NCBI RefSeq assembly: GCF_001422815.1
Contig: NZ_LMMP01000004.1
Span: 1-64,000 of the forward strand
Reading direction: 5' to 3'
Source: Methylobacterium sp. Leaf91
GTDB lineage: Bacteria > Pseudomonadota > Alphaproteobacteria > Rhizobiales > Beijerinckiaceae
DNA: 64,000 nt
In this document: positions 1-7,857 of the stretch, one piece after another
Numbering within the stretch: position 1 is the stretch's first letter
Layout: every line of letters starts with the position of its first letter
Position numbers and translations under genes: made by a program
Notes under the pieces: generated by a model
Seen by the model: the letters and a program-made list of their open reading frames with translations, nothing else
Databases searched by the model: none
What the model was told of the DNA's origin: nothing

Positions 1-951
1 AAGCCCGACCTGACGCCAGGGTGCCGCCTGTTGCTCGTTGAAGAGGTCCTGCAGAGCCGCGAGCTGCTGTTGCTTCGCCTGGTCCTCGACGGCACCGATG
101 CCCGCCAATGTGCGCCCGGGCGCCAGAAGGTTGTCCTGGACCGTCTGGACCTGTCCGATGCCGGCCATGCCGGCGGCGCGGTCGCTCTGAGCCGCCGACA
201 GGAGCGCGCCAGCCTGCGTAAGCGAGCGATCGGCGTTCGAGCCCTGCAGGTTGGCCAGCGCGTTGGCGCCGGCGAGCCCGGCCTGGTTCGCGTTCAGCGA
301 CAGGTTCGCGCCGGTCGCGGCGAGGCTGCCGTTGCCCGTGTTGATTCCGGCGATGCCCTGGTAGAGGTTGCCGGCAGTCCCGGCCCGCGCGTTCTCGGCC
401 GCGTCGATCGCGGAGGCGGCCTGCGCCTGACGCCCGCGCTCGGCCTCGTAATCGGCATAGCGGGCTTGGGTCTCGACATTGGCGACGGCATCGGCGGTTG
501 CGGCGGCGAACCGACCCGAGCCGTACCGACCCGACGCGGCGAACTGTTGCCCCACCTTCGATGCGGCCTCGGCGCTCGAGCGCCCGAGAATGTCGTCGAG
601 ATAGGGGTTCGCGCCGCCGAGATACTTCCCGTTGGCGACGTCAAGGAGTGACGACTTCACCTGAGACGGCCCGCCCGCCACGCTGTCGGCGAGCGCCTTC
701 ATGGCCGACGTGTCGGTGCCGTAGGTCCCGCCGGCCAGCGCCGAACCGGTGGTCTGCGCCAGGCTGTTCGGGTCGGAGAGCTTCGACGCGGCAGAGGCGA
801 CGCCGCCCGTGTCGACGTTGGTCTTCACCCCACCGAGCTGCGCGGCCGCGCTCTGGGTACCGGCCGTCGAGCCACCATTGCCCAGCAGCGTGCCGAGGAA
901 GCTGCTCCCCGCCTGCGCCGCGCCCGTGGCGCCGCTGGCATTGGCCTTCAT
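1..951 (-). CDS. Phage-type structural/injection protein, partial (runs off left edge)
   Basis: The minus strand is open without a stop from 1056 to the window edge. The translation is rich in Ala, Gly, Gln and Ser and ends at the edge with a coiled-coil-like, glutamine-rich stretch followed by APWRQVGL. This composition resembles virion structural or ejection proteins of podovirus-like prophages; that is family recall, not a search. I set the start at the ATG at 951. The stretch just upstream (YTGERVAGL, about 980-1012) reads like continued phage protein, so the true N-terminus was probably lost at a junction near 1003-1020. The gene sits next to a recombinase, which supports a prophage remnant. 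The C-terminus lies outside the window. Confidence 0.5.
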   Translation of the reverse strand, partial: MKANASGATGAAQAGSSFLGTLLGNGGSTAGTQSAAAQLGGVKTNVDTGGVASAASKLSDPNSLAQTTGSALAGGTYGTDTSAMKALADSVAGGPSQVKSSLLDVANGKYLGGANPYLDDILGRSSAEAASKVGQQFAASGRYGSGRFAAATADAVANVETQARYADYEAERGRQAQAASAIDAAENARAGTAGNLYQGIAGINTGNGSLAATGANLSLNANQAGLAGANALANLQGSNADRSLTQAGALLSAAQSDRAAGMAGIGQVQTVQDNLLAPGRTLAGIGAVEDQAKQQQLAALQDLFNEQQAAPWRQVGL

Positions 952-1022
952 GCTGTCCAGGCCGGCTAGCGTGGTCTGACCGAGGCCGGCGACGCGCTCG
1001 CCCGTATATCCAGCCCGAGCGG

Positions 1023-1265
1023 ATGGTCTTCTCGAATCGCGGCACAGCCGAACTTCTCAATGTTGGCACCCGGTATCTCATCAGCAGTTGCGTGAGAGAC
1101 GCTTTTGCGCGTGCCGATGGCTTCCGCGACATCACCGACATGGCTGCATTCTGGTGGCGAGAGCACCCGCCCGCGGAGGGCAACGTCCTGGTGTTCGAGG
1201 GCGTGGTGATCCGCTGGACGCCGCTCGCCCCGGCCGACGCGCTCGACATCGGAGCCGCAGCATGA
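1023..1265 (+). CDS. Remnant of a possible ASCH-like (PUA-fold) domain protein
   Basis: An 80-residue frame starts with ATG and ends in GAAA-stop. The sequence RADGFRDITDMAAFWWREH followed by FEGVVIRW resembles the C-terminal end of ASCH-domain proteins often carried by phages. The reading frame continues leftwards through PYIQPER before it enters the antisense of the phage gene, so the N-terminal half appears to be missing. It lies 25 bp before the small gene at 1291 and points toward the recombinase. It could be a shortened functional protein, but a broken gene is more likely. The family assignment is from memory of the motif only. Confidence 0.45.
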   Translation: MVFSNRGTAELLNVGTRYLISSCVRDAFARADGFRDITDMAAFWWREHPPAEGNVLVFEGVVIRWTPLAPADALDIGAAA

Positions 1266-1290
1266 AGGTCTCCGTTGAGGGGAGGGCGGA

Positions 1291-1443
1291 TTGAAAGCTC
1301 ACTCGCCGCATTCAACCGCAGCACGCCCCGAACTGGATCCGGGCCTCGTTCGCCTCGTCGAAGCGCTTGCCGAAGCGGTAGCGCTTCGTGATCAGCGCGC
1401 GGCGCTCTCAGCTCGTGAGGCGGCAAGAGCAAAGAGAAAATGA
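1291..1443 (+). CDS. Small 50-residue protein translationally coupled to the recombinase
   Basis: A TTG start is preceded by a strong purine-rich site (GGGGAGGGCGGA, ending at 1290). The 50-residue product is Ala/Arg/Leu-rich, predicted helical and basic at the C-terminus (ends RAKRK). Its TGA stop overlaps the ATG of the recombinase at 1440 (ATGA), so the two are probably co-translated. I do not recognise the family. A role in recombination directionality or expression would be a guess based only on position. Confidence 0.55.
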   Translation: MKAHSPHSTAARPELDPGLVRLVEALAEAVALRDQRAALSAREAARAKRK

Positions 1444-3098
1444 AGCGCGCCGCCCTTTATGCCCGCTACAGCACCGATATGCAGAATGAGAGGTCCGTTG
1501 AGGACCAGTTCGAGCTGTGCCGTGCCTACGCCGTCCGCGAGGGGCTGCGGGTCGTTTCTCGCTTCTCCGACAAGGCCCGCTCGGGCGGCTCTATGTTCGA
1601 GCGCGGCGACCTACTCGCCTTGCTTGCGCAGGCTCAAGCGCCTGATCGACCGTTCGACGTGCTGATCGTAGAGGCCCTCGATCGCCTGTCGCGCGACATG
1701 GAAGATCTTGCCGGCATCCACAAGCGACTGACCTTCCACGGTGTGGAGATTCGCGCTGTTCACGAGGGAGTGGCATCGACGGTGCTCGTCGGTCTGCGTG
1801 GCCTTGTCGGTCAGCTATTTCGGGAAGACGGTGCGAAGAAGATCAAGCGTTGCCTCTCCGGTGTCGTCAGGTCTGGCCGCATCGCCGGCGGGCTCGCTTA
1901 CGGCTACCGGGTCGTGCCAGGCAAACCAGGCGAGCGCGAGATCGATCCAGACCAAGCCGCGATCGTCGTCCGCATCTACGAGGAGTATGCATCTGGTCGC
2001 GTCCCCCGCCGCATTGCCGCGGCGCTGAACAAGGAGCGTATTGCACCGCCGAGGGGCTCTCTCTGGAATGCATCGACGCTCAACGGCTCGTCCGCCAGGG
2101 GCAACGGCATCCTCAATAACGAGCACTACGCGGGCCGAATCGTCTGGAACAAGGTCTCGAAGGCTCGCAACCCCTACACCGGCAAGCGCGTGCCCCGCAT
2201 CAATCCGTCAGCCGAGCGCGAGGCTGTCGAGGTGCCTACGCTTCGGATCGTCAATGCGGAGCTCTGGGATCGGGTCCAGGCGATACGCGGGCAGCGAAGT
2301 GTCTCGCACCCTCATATCAGCCGGCGACCGACGCACCTTTTAAGCGGCTTGCTCCGCTGCGGCTGTTGCGGATCTGGGTACACTGTCCACGACCGTGACA
2401 AGACTGGGAAGGTACGCATCCGTTGCTCCGCCCAACGCGAGAGCGGCAGCTGCGACAACCGGCGAATCGTCTACCTGCCGTCGATGGAGGCAGCCGTAAT
2501 TGATGGGATGCGCGAGCATCTCCGCGATCCTCGCCTGATCGAGGTCTTCGTGAAGCGTTACAACGCGGAGCGGAAGCGGCTTGCGAGCACGGCCGACAGG
2601 GATCGGGGCCGCATCGCTGCCCGATTGGACGGATGTCGGCGCGCGTACGACCGCCTTCTCGCGGCGTTCGCCAAGGGCTTCTTGTCCGAGGACGACGCAG
2701 AGGCAACCCTGCCCAAGCTCCGCGAAGAGCGTGCAGCGCTGGAGGCGGAACTCGCCCAGATCGAGGAGTCGCCACAGGTCATCGCACTGCACCCGACGCT
2801 GATCGCCGAGTACCTCCGGCATGTCGAAGTGCTTCACGAAACGCTGTCAATCTATGGACGCGAAGAGGGAGAGGCTGGCGAAAAGCTGGTCCGCTCGTTC
2901 CGGTCACTTATTGAGACAGTGACCATCCATCCCGGCCTGCCGAGACAGGGCTTCGACGTAGAGGTCAGGGGGCGTCTGTCCGAACTGATCGGAGAGCCGG
3001 CCTTCCCAAGCGGTCGCTACAGTGGGGGATTGCTGGTGCCGCAAGAGGGATTCGAACCCCCGACCCCCTCATTACGAATGAGGTGCTCTACCAGCTGA
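1440..3098 (+). CDS. Large serine recombinase (site-specific integrase)
   Basis: The 552-residue protein has an N-terminal resolvase domain with the nucleophile in YARYS (Ser11), followed by EDQFELCR and the conserved ALDRLSRD motif near residue 80. A recombinase domain follows (GLAYGYRV, then RRIAAALN). A zinc-ribbon-like segment has the cysteine pattern RCGCCGSGY ... RCS ... SCDN, and a coiled-coil region lies at about 380-450. Such enzymes integrate and excise phages and mobile elements through a Ser-DNA link. The last 20 or so codons read antisense through the tRNA-Thr gene, and the stop is inside it. The native C-terminus is therefore probably set by the attachment site. The ATG overlaps the stop of the upstream small gene. 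Confidence 0.9.
   Translation: MKRAALYARYSTDMQNERSVEDQFELCRAYAVREGLRVVSRFSDKARSGGSMFERGDLLALLAQAQAPDRPFDVLIVEALDRLSRDMEDLAGIHKRLTFHGVEIRAVHEGVASTVLVGLRGLVGQLFREDGAKKIKRCLSGVVRSGRIAGGLAYGYRVVPGKPGEREIDPDQAAIVVRIYEEYASGRVPRRIAAALNKERIAPPRGSLWNASTLNGSSARGNGILNNEHYAGRIVWNKVSKARNPYTGKRVPRINPSAEREAVEVPTLRIVNAELWDRVQAIRGQRSVSHPHISRRPTHLLSGLLRCGCCGSGYTVHDRDKTGKVRIRCSAQRESGSCDNRRIVYLPSMEAAVIDGMREHLRDPRLIEVFVKRYNAERKRLASTADRDRGRIAARLDGCRRAYDRLLAAFAKGFLSEDDAEATLPKLREERAALEAELAQIEESPQVIALHPTLIAEYLRHVEVLHETLSIYGREEGEAGEKLVRSFRSLIETVTIHPGLPRQGFDVEVRGRLSELIGEPAFPSGRYSGGLLVPQEGFEPPTPSLRMRCSTS
3034..3080. other. Inferred attachment site (att) in the 3' half of tRNA-Thr
   Basis: The boundary between element and chromosome is inferred to lie in the tRNA 3' region, because the integrase gene abuts and enters the tRNA and chromosomal housekeeping genes begin just to the right. 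The tRNA itself is intact. The matching direct repeat at the far end of the element is outside the window, so the exact core cannot be set. Confidence 0.35.
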
Positions 3099-3109
3099 GC
3101 TATTGCGGC
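3034..3109 (-). tRNA. tRNA-Thr (anticodon CGT)
   Basis: On the minus strand a full cloverleaf can be drawn: acceptor stem GCCGCAA/TTGCGGC, D-arm with AGCTCAGCTGGTAGAGC, anticodon stem CCTCA/TGAGG enclosing a TTCGTAA loop (anticodon CGT), T-arm with GGTTCGAATCC, discriminator A and an encoded CCA (3034-3036). It decodes ACG threonine codons. The recombinase reading frame runs into it from the 3' side and stops at 3098, so the 3' part of this gene is the likely integration target of the element on its left. Confidence 0.95.
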
Positions 3110-3311
3110 GAGATCCGTAGTGCGACGGCTGGTGTCGCTTCGGATCGTTGCGGCTTCATATCCGCACGCTCGACCGATGGCAAGGCGGCCCGCGTCGTCT
3201 TCGTGATGCAACTGTGCCACGGACGGTGCATCACGGTCCCGCGATGCGCCATGCTGCCTTGACGCGGAGCGATGCGGCTTCGAAGGCTCGCGGCACGTTT
3301 CAGGAAAAGCC

Positions 3312-3779
3312 ATGTCCCTCATCGCCCGCTTGCGTGCCTATGCTGCCGACGCGTTCGGCCTGTCCGCGAGCCCGGACGATTCGGAAGCTGTAGATGAGCG
3401 CTTGGCGGCGATTGCCCTTCTCGTCCATGTGGCACGGGTGGATGGCGTTCTCGACGGCGCCGAGTCGGAGCGGCTCTGCCGCCTGGTCGAGGGACGCTAT
3501 GCCGGCAACCGCGAGGAGGCCGAAGCGCTGATCGCTCGCGCGGCCGGTGTCGATGCCCAGACCCGCGACATGGCGCTGCTCGTGGAAATGATGGGCCACG
3601 AGTTCGGCGAGACGGAGCGCGCGCGGCTGCTCTCCATGGCATGGTCGGTGGCCGGCGCCGATGGCACGGTTCATGAGTTCGAAGAGGCGTTGGTCTGGCG
3701 GCTCGGTCGCCTGCTCCGGTTCGATGACACGGCGATCCGTCTCGCCAGGGCCGGCGCAGAATCGGGGGCGGTCTCCTAG
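3312..3779 (+). CDS. TerB-like (tellurite resistance family) protein
   Basis: A 155-residue soluble, all-helical protein with acidic repeats. LLVHVARVDGVLDGAE (about residues 37-52) and WSVAGADGTVHEFEE (about 109-123) fit the two helix-Asp-Gly-helix segments of the TerB/DUF533 fold, which carries acidic putative metal-binding residues. The cellular role of isolated TerB proteins is not settled; links to membrane stress and metal sensing are known for ter operons. No other ter gene is nearby. It is followed, after 68 bp, by the LrgA/LrgB pair, which is a loose link only. Confidence 0.75.
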   Translation: MSLIARLRAYAADAFGLSASPDDSEAVDERLAAIALLVHVARVDGVLDGAESERLCRLVEGRYAGNREEAEALIARAAGVDAQTRDMALLVEMMGHEFGETERARLLSMAWSVAGADGTVHEFEEALVWRLGRLLRFDDTAIRLARAGAESGAVS

Positions 3780-3847
3780 CGGCAGCTCGGCAGACGATCC
3801 TCGGCTTCGCCGGGCCGGATCAGGCCGGAAGAAAGAATCGCGGCGCG

Positions 3848-4243
3848 ATGATCGTCAGCTTCACCTTGATCCTCCTGGCCCAACTCGTCGGAGAGGTGCT
3901 CGCACGTGCCACGGCCCTCTCAGTCCCGGGTCCGGTCATCGGGATGGCACTGCTTCTCTTGTTCATGGTGTTGCGCGACCACTGGTCCGGCATTGCCTCA
4001 CGAGTCCTCGCTGCGCCACTCGTGGACGGCACCCTGGAGCGCTCCGGGAAAGGGCTGCTCGCCCATCTGTCGCTGATGTTCATCCCGGCCGGCGCCGGTA
4101 TCGTCGGACGGCTCGACGTGCTCGAAGCTCATGGCTTGGCGCTGGCCTGCGTCGTTGTCGTCTCGACATTGGCGACCCTTACGGCGACGGCGCTCACCTT
4201 CGTCGCCGTCAAGCGTTGGTTCGCCCCGGGGAGGGAGCCATGA
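3848..4243 (+). CDS. CidA/LrgA family membrane protein
   Basis: The 131-residue protein has four predicted membrane segments and the family signature VPGPVIGMALLL at about residues 25-36. LrgA-type proteins resemble holins and act with LrgB in the control of murein hydrolase activity and export; several are now linked to transport of small organic acids. The TGA stop overlaps the ATG of the next gene (ATGA at 4240), which indicates translational coupling with the LrgB partner. The start is the first ATG after the preceding gene. Confidence 0.85.
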   Translation: MIVSFTLILLAQLVGEVLARATALSVPGPVIGMALLLLFMVLRDHWSGIASRVLAAPLVDGTLERSGKGLLAHLSLMFIPAGAGIVGRLDVLEAHGLALACVVVVSTLATLTATALTFVAVKRWFAPGREP

Positions 4244-4956
4244 CCGGCGATTTCGCGCTCTGGGTCTATCTCTCGCGCACGCCCCTGCTGTGGCTGACCG
4301 TGACTCTGATGGTCTATGCGGTGGCCGACCGCATCGCCACGGCAACGAACAGGCATCCCCTGGCGAATCCCGTAGTCGTCGCCATCATCCTGATGGCTGG
4401 CGTGCTTAAGCTGACCGGAACGCCCTACGCGACTTATTTCGACGGTGCCCAATTCGTCCACTTCCTGCTCGGGCCCGCCACCGTGGCCCTGGCGATCCCG
4501 CTCTACGAATATCGCGCCACGGTGATCCGCTCGCTGGCGCCAATGCTGGCAGCTCTCCTCGTAGGCTCCGTCGTAGCTCTCATCTCTGCCGTGACCTTGG
4601 GCACGGCCTTCGGCATCCCGCACGACGTCATCATCGCCCTCGTCCCGAAATCGGTGACGACCGGTGTCGCGATGGGGATTGCTCAGAATCTCGGCGGTGA
4701 TCCGACCCTCGCAGCCGTGCTGGTGATGTTGACGGGTATGACCGGTGGAATCCTGGTGACGCCGCTCATGAATCTGCTCCGCATTCAGGACATGCGGGCA
4801 CGAGGCTTCGCCGCCGGTCTCGCCGCGCACGGTGTCGGCACCGCACGGGCGTTTCAGGTCAACGAGGTGGCGGGTGCTTTCGCGGGTATCGCACTCGGTC
4901 TCAACGCCTTCATCACGGCGATCCTCGCACCGCTCGCCGTGACGTTTTTGCGCTGA
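4240..4956 (+). CDS. LrgB family membrane protein
   Basis: A 238-residue polytopic membrane protein of the LrgB/YohK family. Diagnostic motifs are NPVVVAIILM, FLLGPATVALAIPLY, LVPKSVTTGVAMGIA and AAHGVGTARAF near the C-terminus. The length matches the family (about 230). I chose the ATG at 4240, which overlaps the lrgA stop and follows GGGGAGGGAG. The pair LrgA-LrgB is a standard two-gene unit, proposed to form a complex in the inner membrane affecting autolysis or small-metabolite export. No LytSR-type regulator is adjacent. Confidence 0.88.
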   Translation: MTGDFALWVYLSRTPLLWLTVTLMVYAVADRIATATNRHPLANPVVVAIILMAGVLKLTGTPYATYFDGAQFVHFLLGPATVALAIPLYEYRATVIRSLAPMLAALLVGSVVALISAVTLGTAFGIPHDVIIALVPKSVTTGVAMGIAQNLGGDPTLAAVLVMLTGMTGGILVTPLMNLLRIQDMRARGFAAGLAAHGVGTARAFQVNEVAGAFAGIALGLNAFITAILAPLAVTFLR

Positions 4957-4967
4957 CGTCACCCCCC

Positions 4968-7079
4968 CTATTTGGCGAGCGCAGCTTCAGTAATTTCTGT
5001 CGGGATGAAGCGGCCGTCCTGGCCCGATTTCATGTCGATGCGCGTGTCGTGAAGGGCGTGCAGCGTCGAGCGATGGCCGATGGAAACGATGGTCGTCCCC
5101 GGCAACCGCTCGCGCAGCATGCGGTAGATGCCAGCTTCGCTCGGCTCGTCGAGGGCGGCGGTGGATTCGTCGAGGAAAAGCCACGCGGGCTTCGCCAGCA
5201 CGGCGCGGGCGATGGCCAAACGCTGCTGTTCACCGCCGGACAGGCGCTGGTCCCAGGCATCGATCTCGTCGAGACGGTCGGCCAGCTGCGGCAGTTGCGC
5301 GGCAATCAAGGCTTCGCGGATCGCCTCGTCGGAGAACTGGTCGGTGGTGCTGGGATAGACCACTGCGCCACGCAGGGTTCCGAGTGGAATATACGGCCGC
5401 TGCGGCAGCACCAGCGCCGACTGACCTTCGGGCACGTCGATCCGGCCCTTGCCGAACGGCCAGATCCCGGCGATCGCACGGAACAGGGTCGACTTGCCCG
5501 ATCCAGACGGGCCGGTGACGAGAGTGGCGGTACCCTTGGTGAGGGTGAACGACTTGGCGGAGACGATCTCGCGACCATCGGGCAGCGCCAGGGTCATGCC
5601 GGACGCCGTCACGGCCGGGCCCGGTCCACTGCCCTGCACCAAGCCATATCCGGCACCGGACAGGGCCTCCGCCTTCGTCATCGCCCGCTTGAATGACGTC
5701 AGGCGGTTGGTATTGGCGCGGTACGACGCGATGGTGGTGTAGGAATCGATGAAGAAGGACAGGGAACCCTGGACGCTGCTGAAGGCGTTCGCCGTCTGCT
5801 GGAACTGGCCGAGGGTAATTTTCTTCAGGAAGTAGGATGGAGCGGCGAGGATGTAGGGAAACACCACGCTGATCTGGTTGTAGGACAGGGTGAAGCTGCC
5901 GATCTTGATCCGCCGGTAGATGATGGCGAGGTAGTTCTCGATGATCTCCCGGAACAGCTCGCGCAGTCGCAAGGTCTCCGACCGCTCACCGCGCAGCAGG
6001 GCAATCTGCTCGGAATAGATCCTGGTCCGCGCGAGTGAGAAGCGAAAATCGGCCTCCACCTTCTCCTGCCGGAAGTCGAGGCCGATGAGCGGGCGGCCGA
6101 TGAGATGGGTCAGCCAAGTTCCGACCACCGCGTAGACGATGACCAGCCACACCAGGAAGCCGGGCACTACCATGTCGGTGAAGGGAAGAACGAAATCCCG
6201 CGACAGCCCCCAAAGGATAACCATGAAGGAAACCAGGGTAGCGGCCTGGGACAGGAGCCGGATCGACAGGCTCGTCGTCTGCTGGATGAAGAGGTTGACG
6301 TCGCTCTGGATGCGCTGATCCGGGTTGTCGGCCGGTTCGTCGGTGAAGGGTATGCGGTAATGCGTGCCCCCATCGAGCCAGCGGCTGTAGAGGCTGCGTG
6401 CGAGCCAAGTGCGCCAGCGGATGTGCAGCGAAGCATCGACGAAAGTGTCGAACATGCCGATGATGACCCAGATCGTCGCAAGAGGCACGAAGATCCAGAC
6501 GAGCTGATACCAGAATGCGTCGGCGTTATACTCTTGCAGCGCGTTGAAGAGGTCGCGGTACCAGAAGTTCAGGCGCAGTTGTAGCGCAACCTGCGCAAAG
6601 GTGATGAAGATCGAAAGCGCAACGAGGCGCCGTGCGACGCGGCCTTCGGTACCGCCGAAGAAACGGAACGGTCGGATTTCCCGGTTCGGCTCCTCGCGTG
6701 CGGCGAAGAACGGATCCGCGATACGAGTGATCGCGCGGATGGGTTCGAGATGGGAAATTCCGAACACGATGCCTGCGAAGACCACCGCGCCCGTGGCCGC
6801 GAAGGCAGGCGGCAGCAGTGCCGCCAGCGTCTCCGGCAGAAAACCGGATGCTGCAAGTTGCTTAGCACCGGCTAGGAACAAATACCCGATACCGTAGACG
6901 GAAACGAACACCTTGAGATAATCTGAGAGCTTGGCGGAGGCAAAAAGGATCACCACCATCGCGAAGCCGCTGAGGCTGACGTAGAGCGGTGTCGAGGTGC
7001 CCGGCAGGATCAGAAGAACGAGGGCAAAGAGCGCCGTTATGGCGGCCTGCAGGCCGAGGCCTGTCCTGAGTACGGCCAC
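4968..7079 (-). CDS. ABC transporter, fused permease and ATPase (SbmA/BacA-YddA type)
   Basis: The 703-residue protein starts with about four extra membrane segments (residues 1-130), followed by the ABC_membrane_2 domain typical of YddA, SbmA/BacA and peroxisomal ABCD proteins (LNFWYRDLFNALQ; LDFRQEKVEADFRF). The C-terminal ATPase has Walker A GPSGSGKS (Lys529), signature LSGGEQQR (about residue 610) and Walker B WLFLDEST. Related proteins move peptides or very-long-chain fatty acyl compounds; the substrate here is unknown. It is convergent with lrgB, 11 bp apart. The N-terminal extension relative to YddA is notable. Confidence 0.88.
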   Translation of the reverse strand: MAVLRTGLGLQAAITALFALVLLILPGTSTPLYVSLSGFAMVVILFASAKLSDYLKVFVSVYGIGYLFLAGAKQLAASGFLPETLAALLPPAFAATGAVVFAGIVFGISHLEPIRAITRIADPFFAAREEPNREIRPFRFFGGTEGRVARRLVALSIFITFAQVALQLRLNFWYRDLFNALQEYNADAFWYQLVWIFVPLATIWVIIGMFDTFVDASLHIRWRTWLARSLYSRWLDGGTHYRIPFTDEPADNPDQRIQSDVNLFIQQTTSLSIRLLSQAATLVSFMVILWGLSRDFVLPFTDMVVPGFLVWLVIVYAVVGTWLTHLIGRPLIGLDFRQEKVEADFRFSLARTRIYSEQIALLRGERSETLRLRELFREIIENYLAIIYRRIKIGSFTLSYNQISVVFPYILAAPSYFLKKITLGQFQQTANAFSSVQGSLSFFIDSYTTIASYRANTNRLTSFKRAMTKAEALSGAGYGLVQGSGPGPAVTASGMTLALPDGREIVSAKSFTLTKGTATLVTGPSGSGKSTLFRAIAGIWPFGKGRIDVPEGQSALVLPQRPYIPLGTLRGAVVYPSTTDQFSDEAIREALIAAQLPQLADRLDEIDAWDQRLSGGEQQRLAIARAVLAKPAWLFLDESTAALDEPSEAGIYRMLRERLPGTTIVSIGHRSTLHALHDTRIDMKSGQDGRFIPTEITEAALAK

Positions 7080-7222
7080 GCGCGTCTCCTCAACTCGGTA
7101 AATTCAAATGTGCGAATAGGTCTTCGCCCGCCGGATTAGCACCCGATCGTGACGGCGGCAGTGACGGCCGGTCGTGGCGAGATCGTGGCGAGGGCTTCAC
7201 CCGCCGGATGCGTCAGATCGGA

Positions 7223-7597
7223 TCAGGGCCAATCCCAGTCGCCGTAATCGGGCTCGCGACAGCGGTACCCCACGGGGCATTCCAGATTATCGCGGGTCGG
7301 GACGAAACGCAGCTCGGCGATTTCCGTCAGGCCGCAAAGGCTGCGATCGCTGACGAAGCGTTCCGTCTTTACCGGCTGCTCCCCCCTGCCGGACCTATCC
7401 GCCTTGCCCACGGACCAGGACAGGATCGCCGATCCGTCGCGCTTCACGAGCGCCATCGCGTCCGCGCAGGACATCCGCGGAGTGGGGGGAGGCGTCTGAG
7501 CGCCGGCCGAGGTGGCGATGACGACGCAGACGGCGATGGCGAGGCGTCTCGTCACGATGGATCTGCGCGCTGGTATGTTTCTCACAAGCTTGAGCAT
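7223..7597 (-). CDS. Small exported protein with conserved cysteines, function unknown
   Basis: The 124-residue protein has an N-terminal signal peptide (hydrophobic core LAIAVCVVIATSAGA, likely cut after AGA-Q) and a mature part of about 90 residues with four cysteines (MSCADAMALV, SLCGLTEIAE, NLECPVGYRCRE), suggesting two disulfides in the periplasm. The pattern is like small secreted proteins common in Methylobacterium and Bradyrhizobium. I do not recognise a named domain. It is a single gene, with ABC exporter start 143 bp away on the same strand downstream. Confidence 0.7.
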   Translation of the reverse strand: MLKLVRNIPARRSIVTRRLAIAVCVVIATSAGAQTPPPTPRMSCADAMALVKRDGSAILSWSVGKADRSGRGEQPVKTERFVSDRSLCGLTEIAELRFVPTRDNLECPVGYRCREPDYGDWDWP

Positions 7598-7857
7598 GGC
7601 AGTTTTGGCAAGCGACGGGAAGGCCTTGCCGTTCGCTCGCCCTATTCCCGGAGTCTATCCACCGCTATCAAACGCACCGAGACAGAATAATCACACACCT
7701 TTCCTGACGAGAGCCGACTTTGAGAATGATAACGGCCTGCATGTCGGACTGGGTGGGGGATCGAATGTCGCGGAATAGTGAGGTGGTGGGTGCCGACGAG
7801 AAATTGGCGCGCACGGGATTGGCTCGGCCTCAGGGTCGGGCTTGACGGGAGACAACG

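Noticed and set aside
3034..3098. Recombinase C-terminal tail as a functional domain
   Set aside because: The last 20 or so residues are antisense tRNA sequence, so they should not be interpreted as a conserved protein domain.
3848..4956. LrgA/LrgB pair as a new lysis or defence system
   Set aside because: It is a standard, widely distributed two-gene unit; nothing distinguishes it here.
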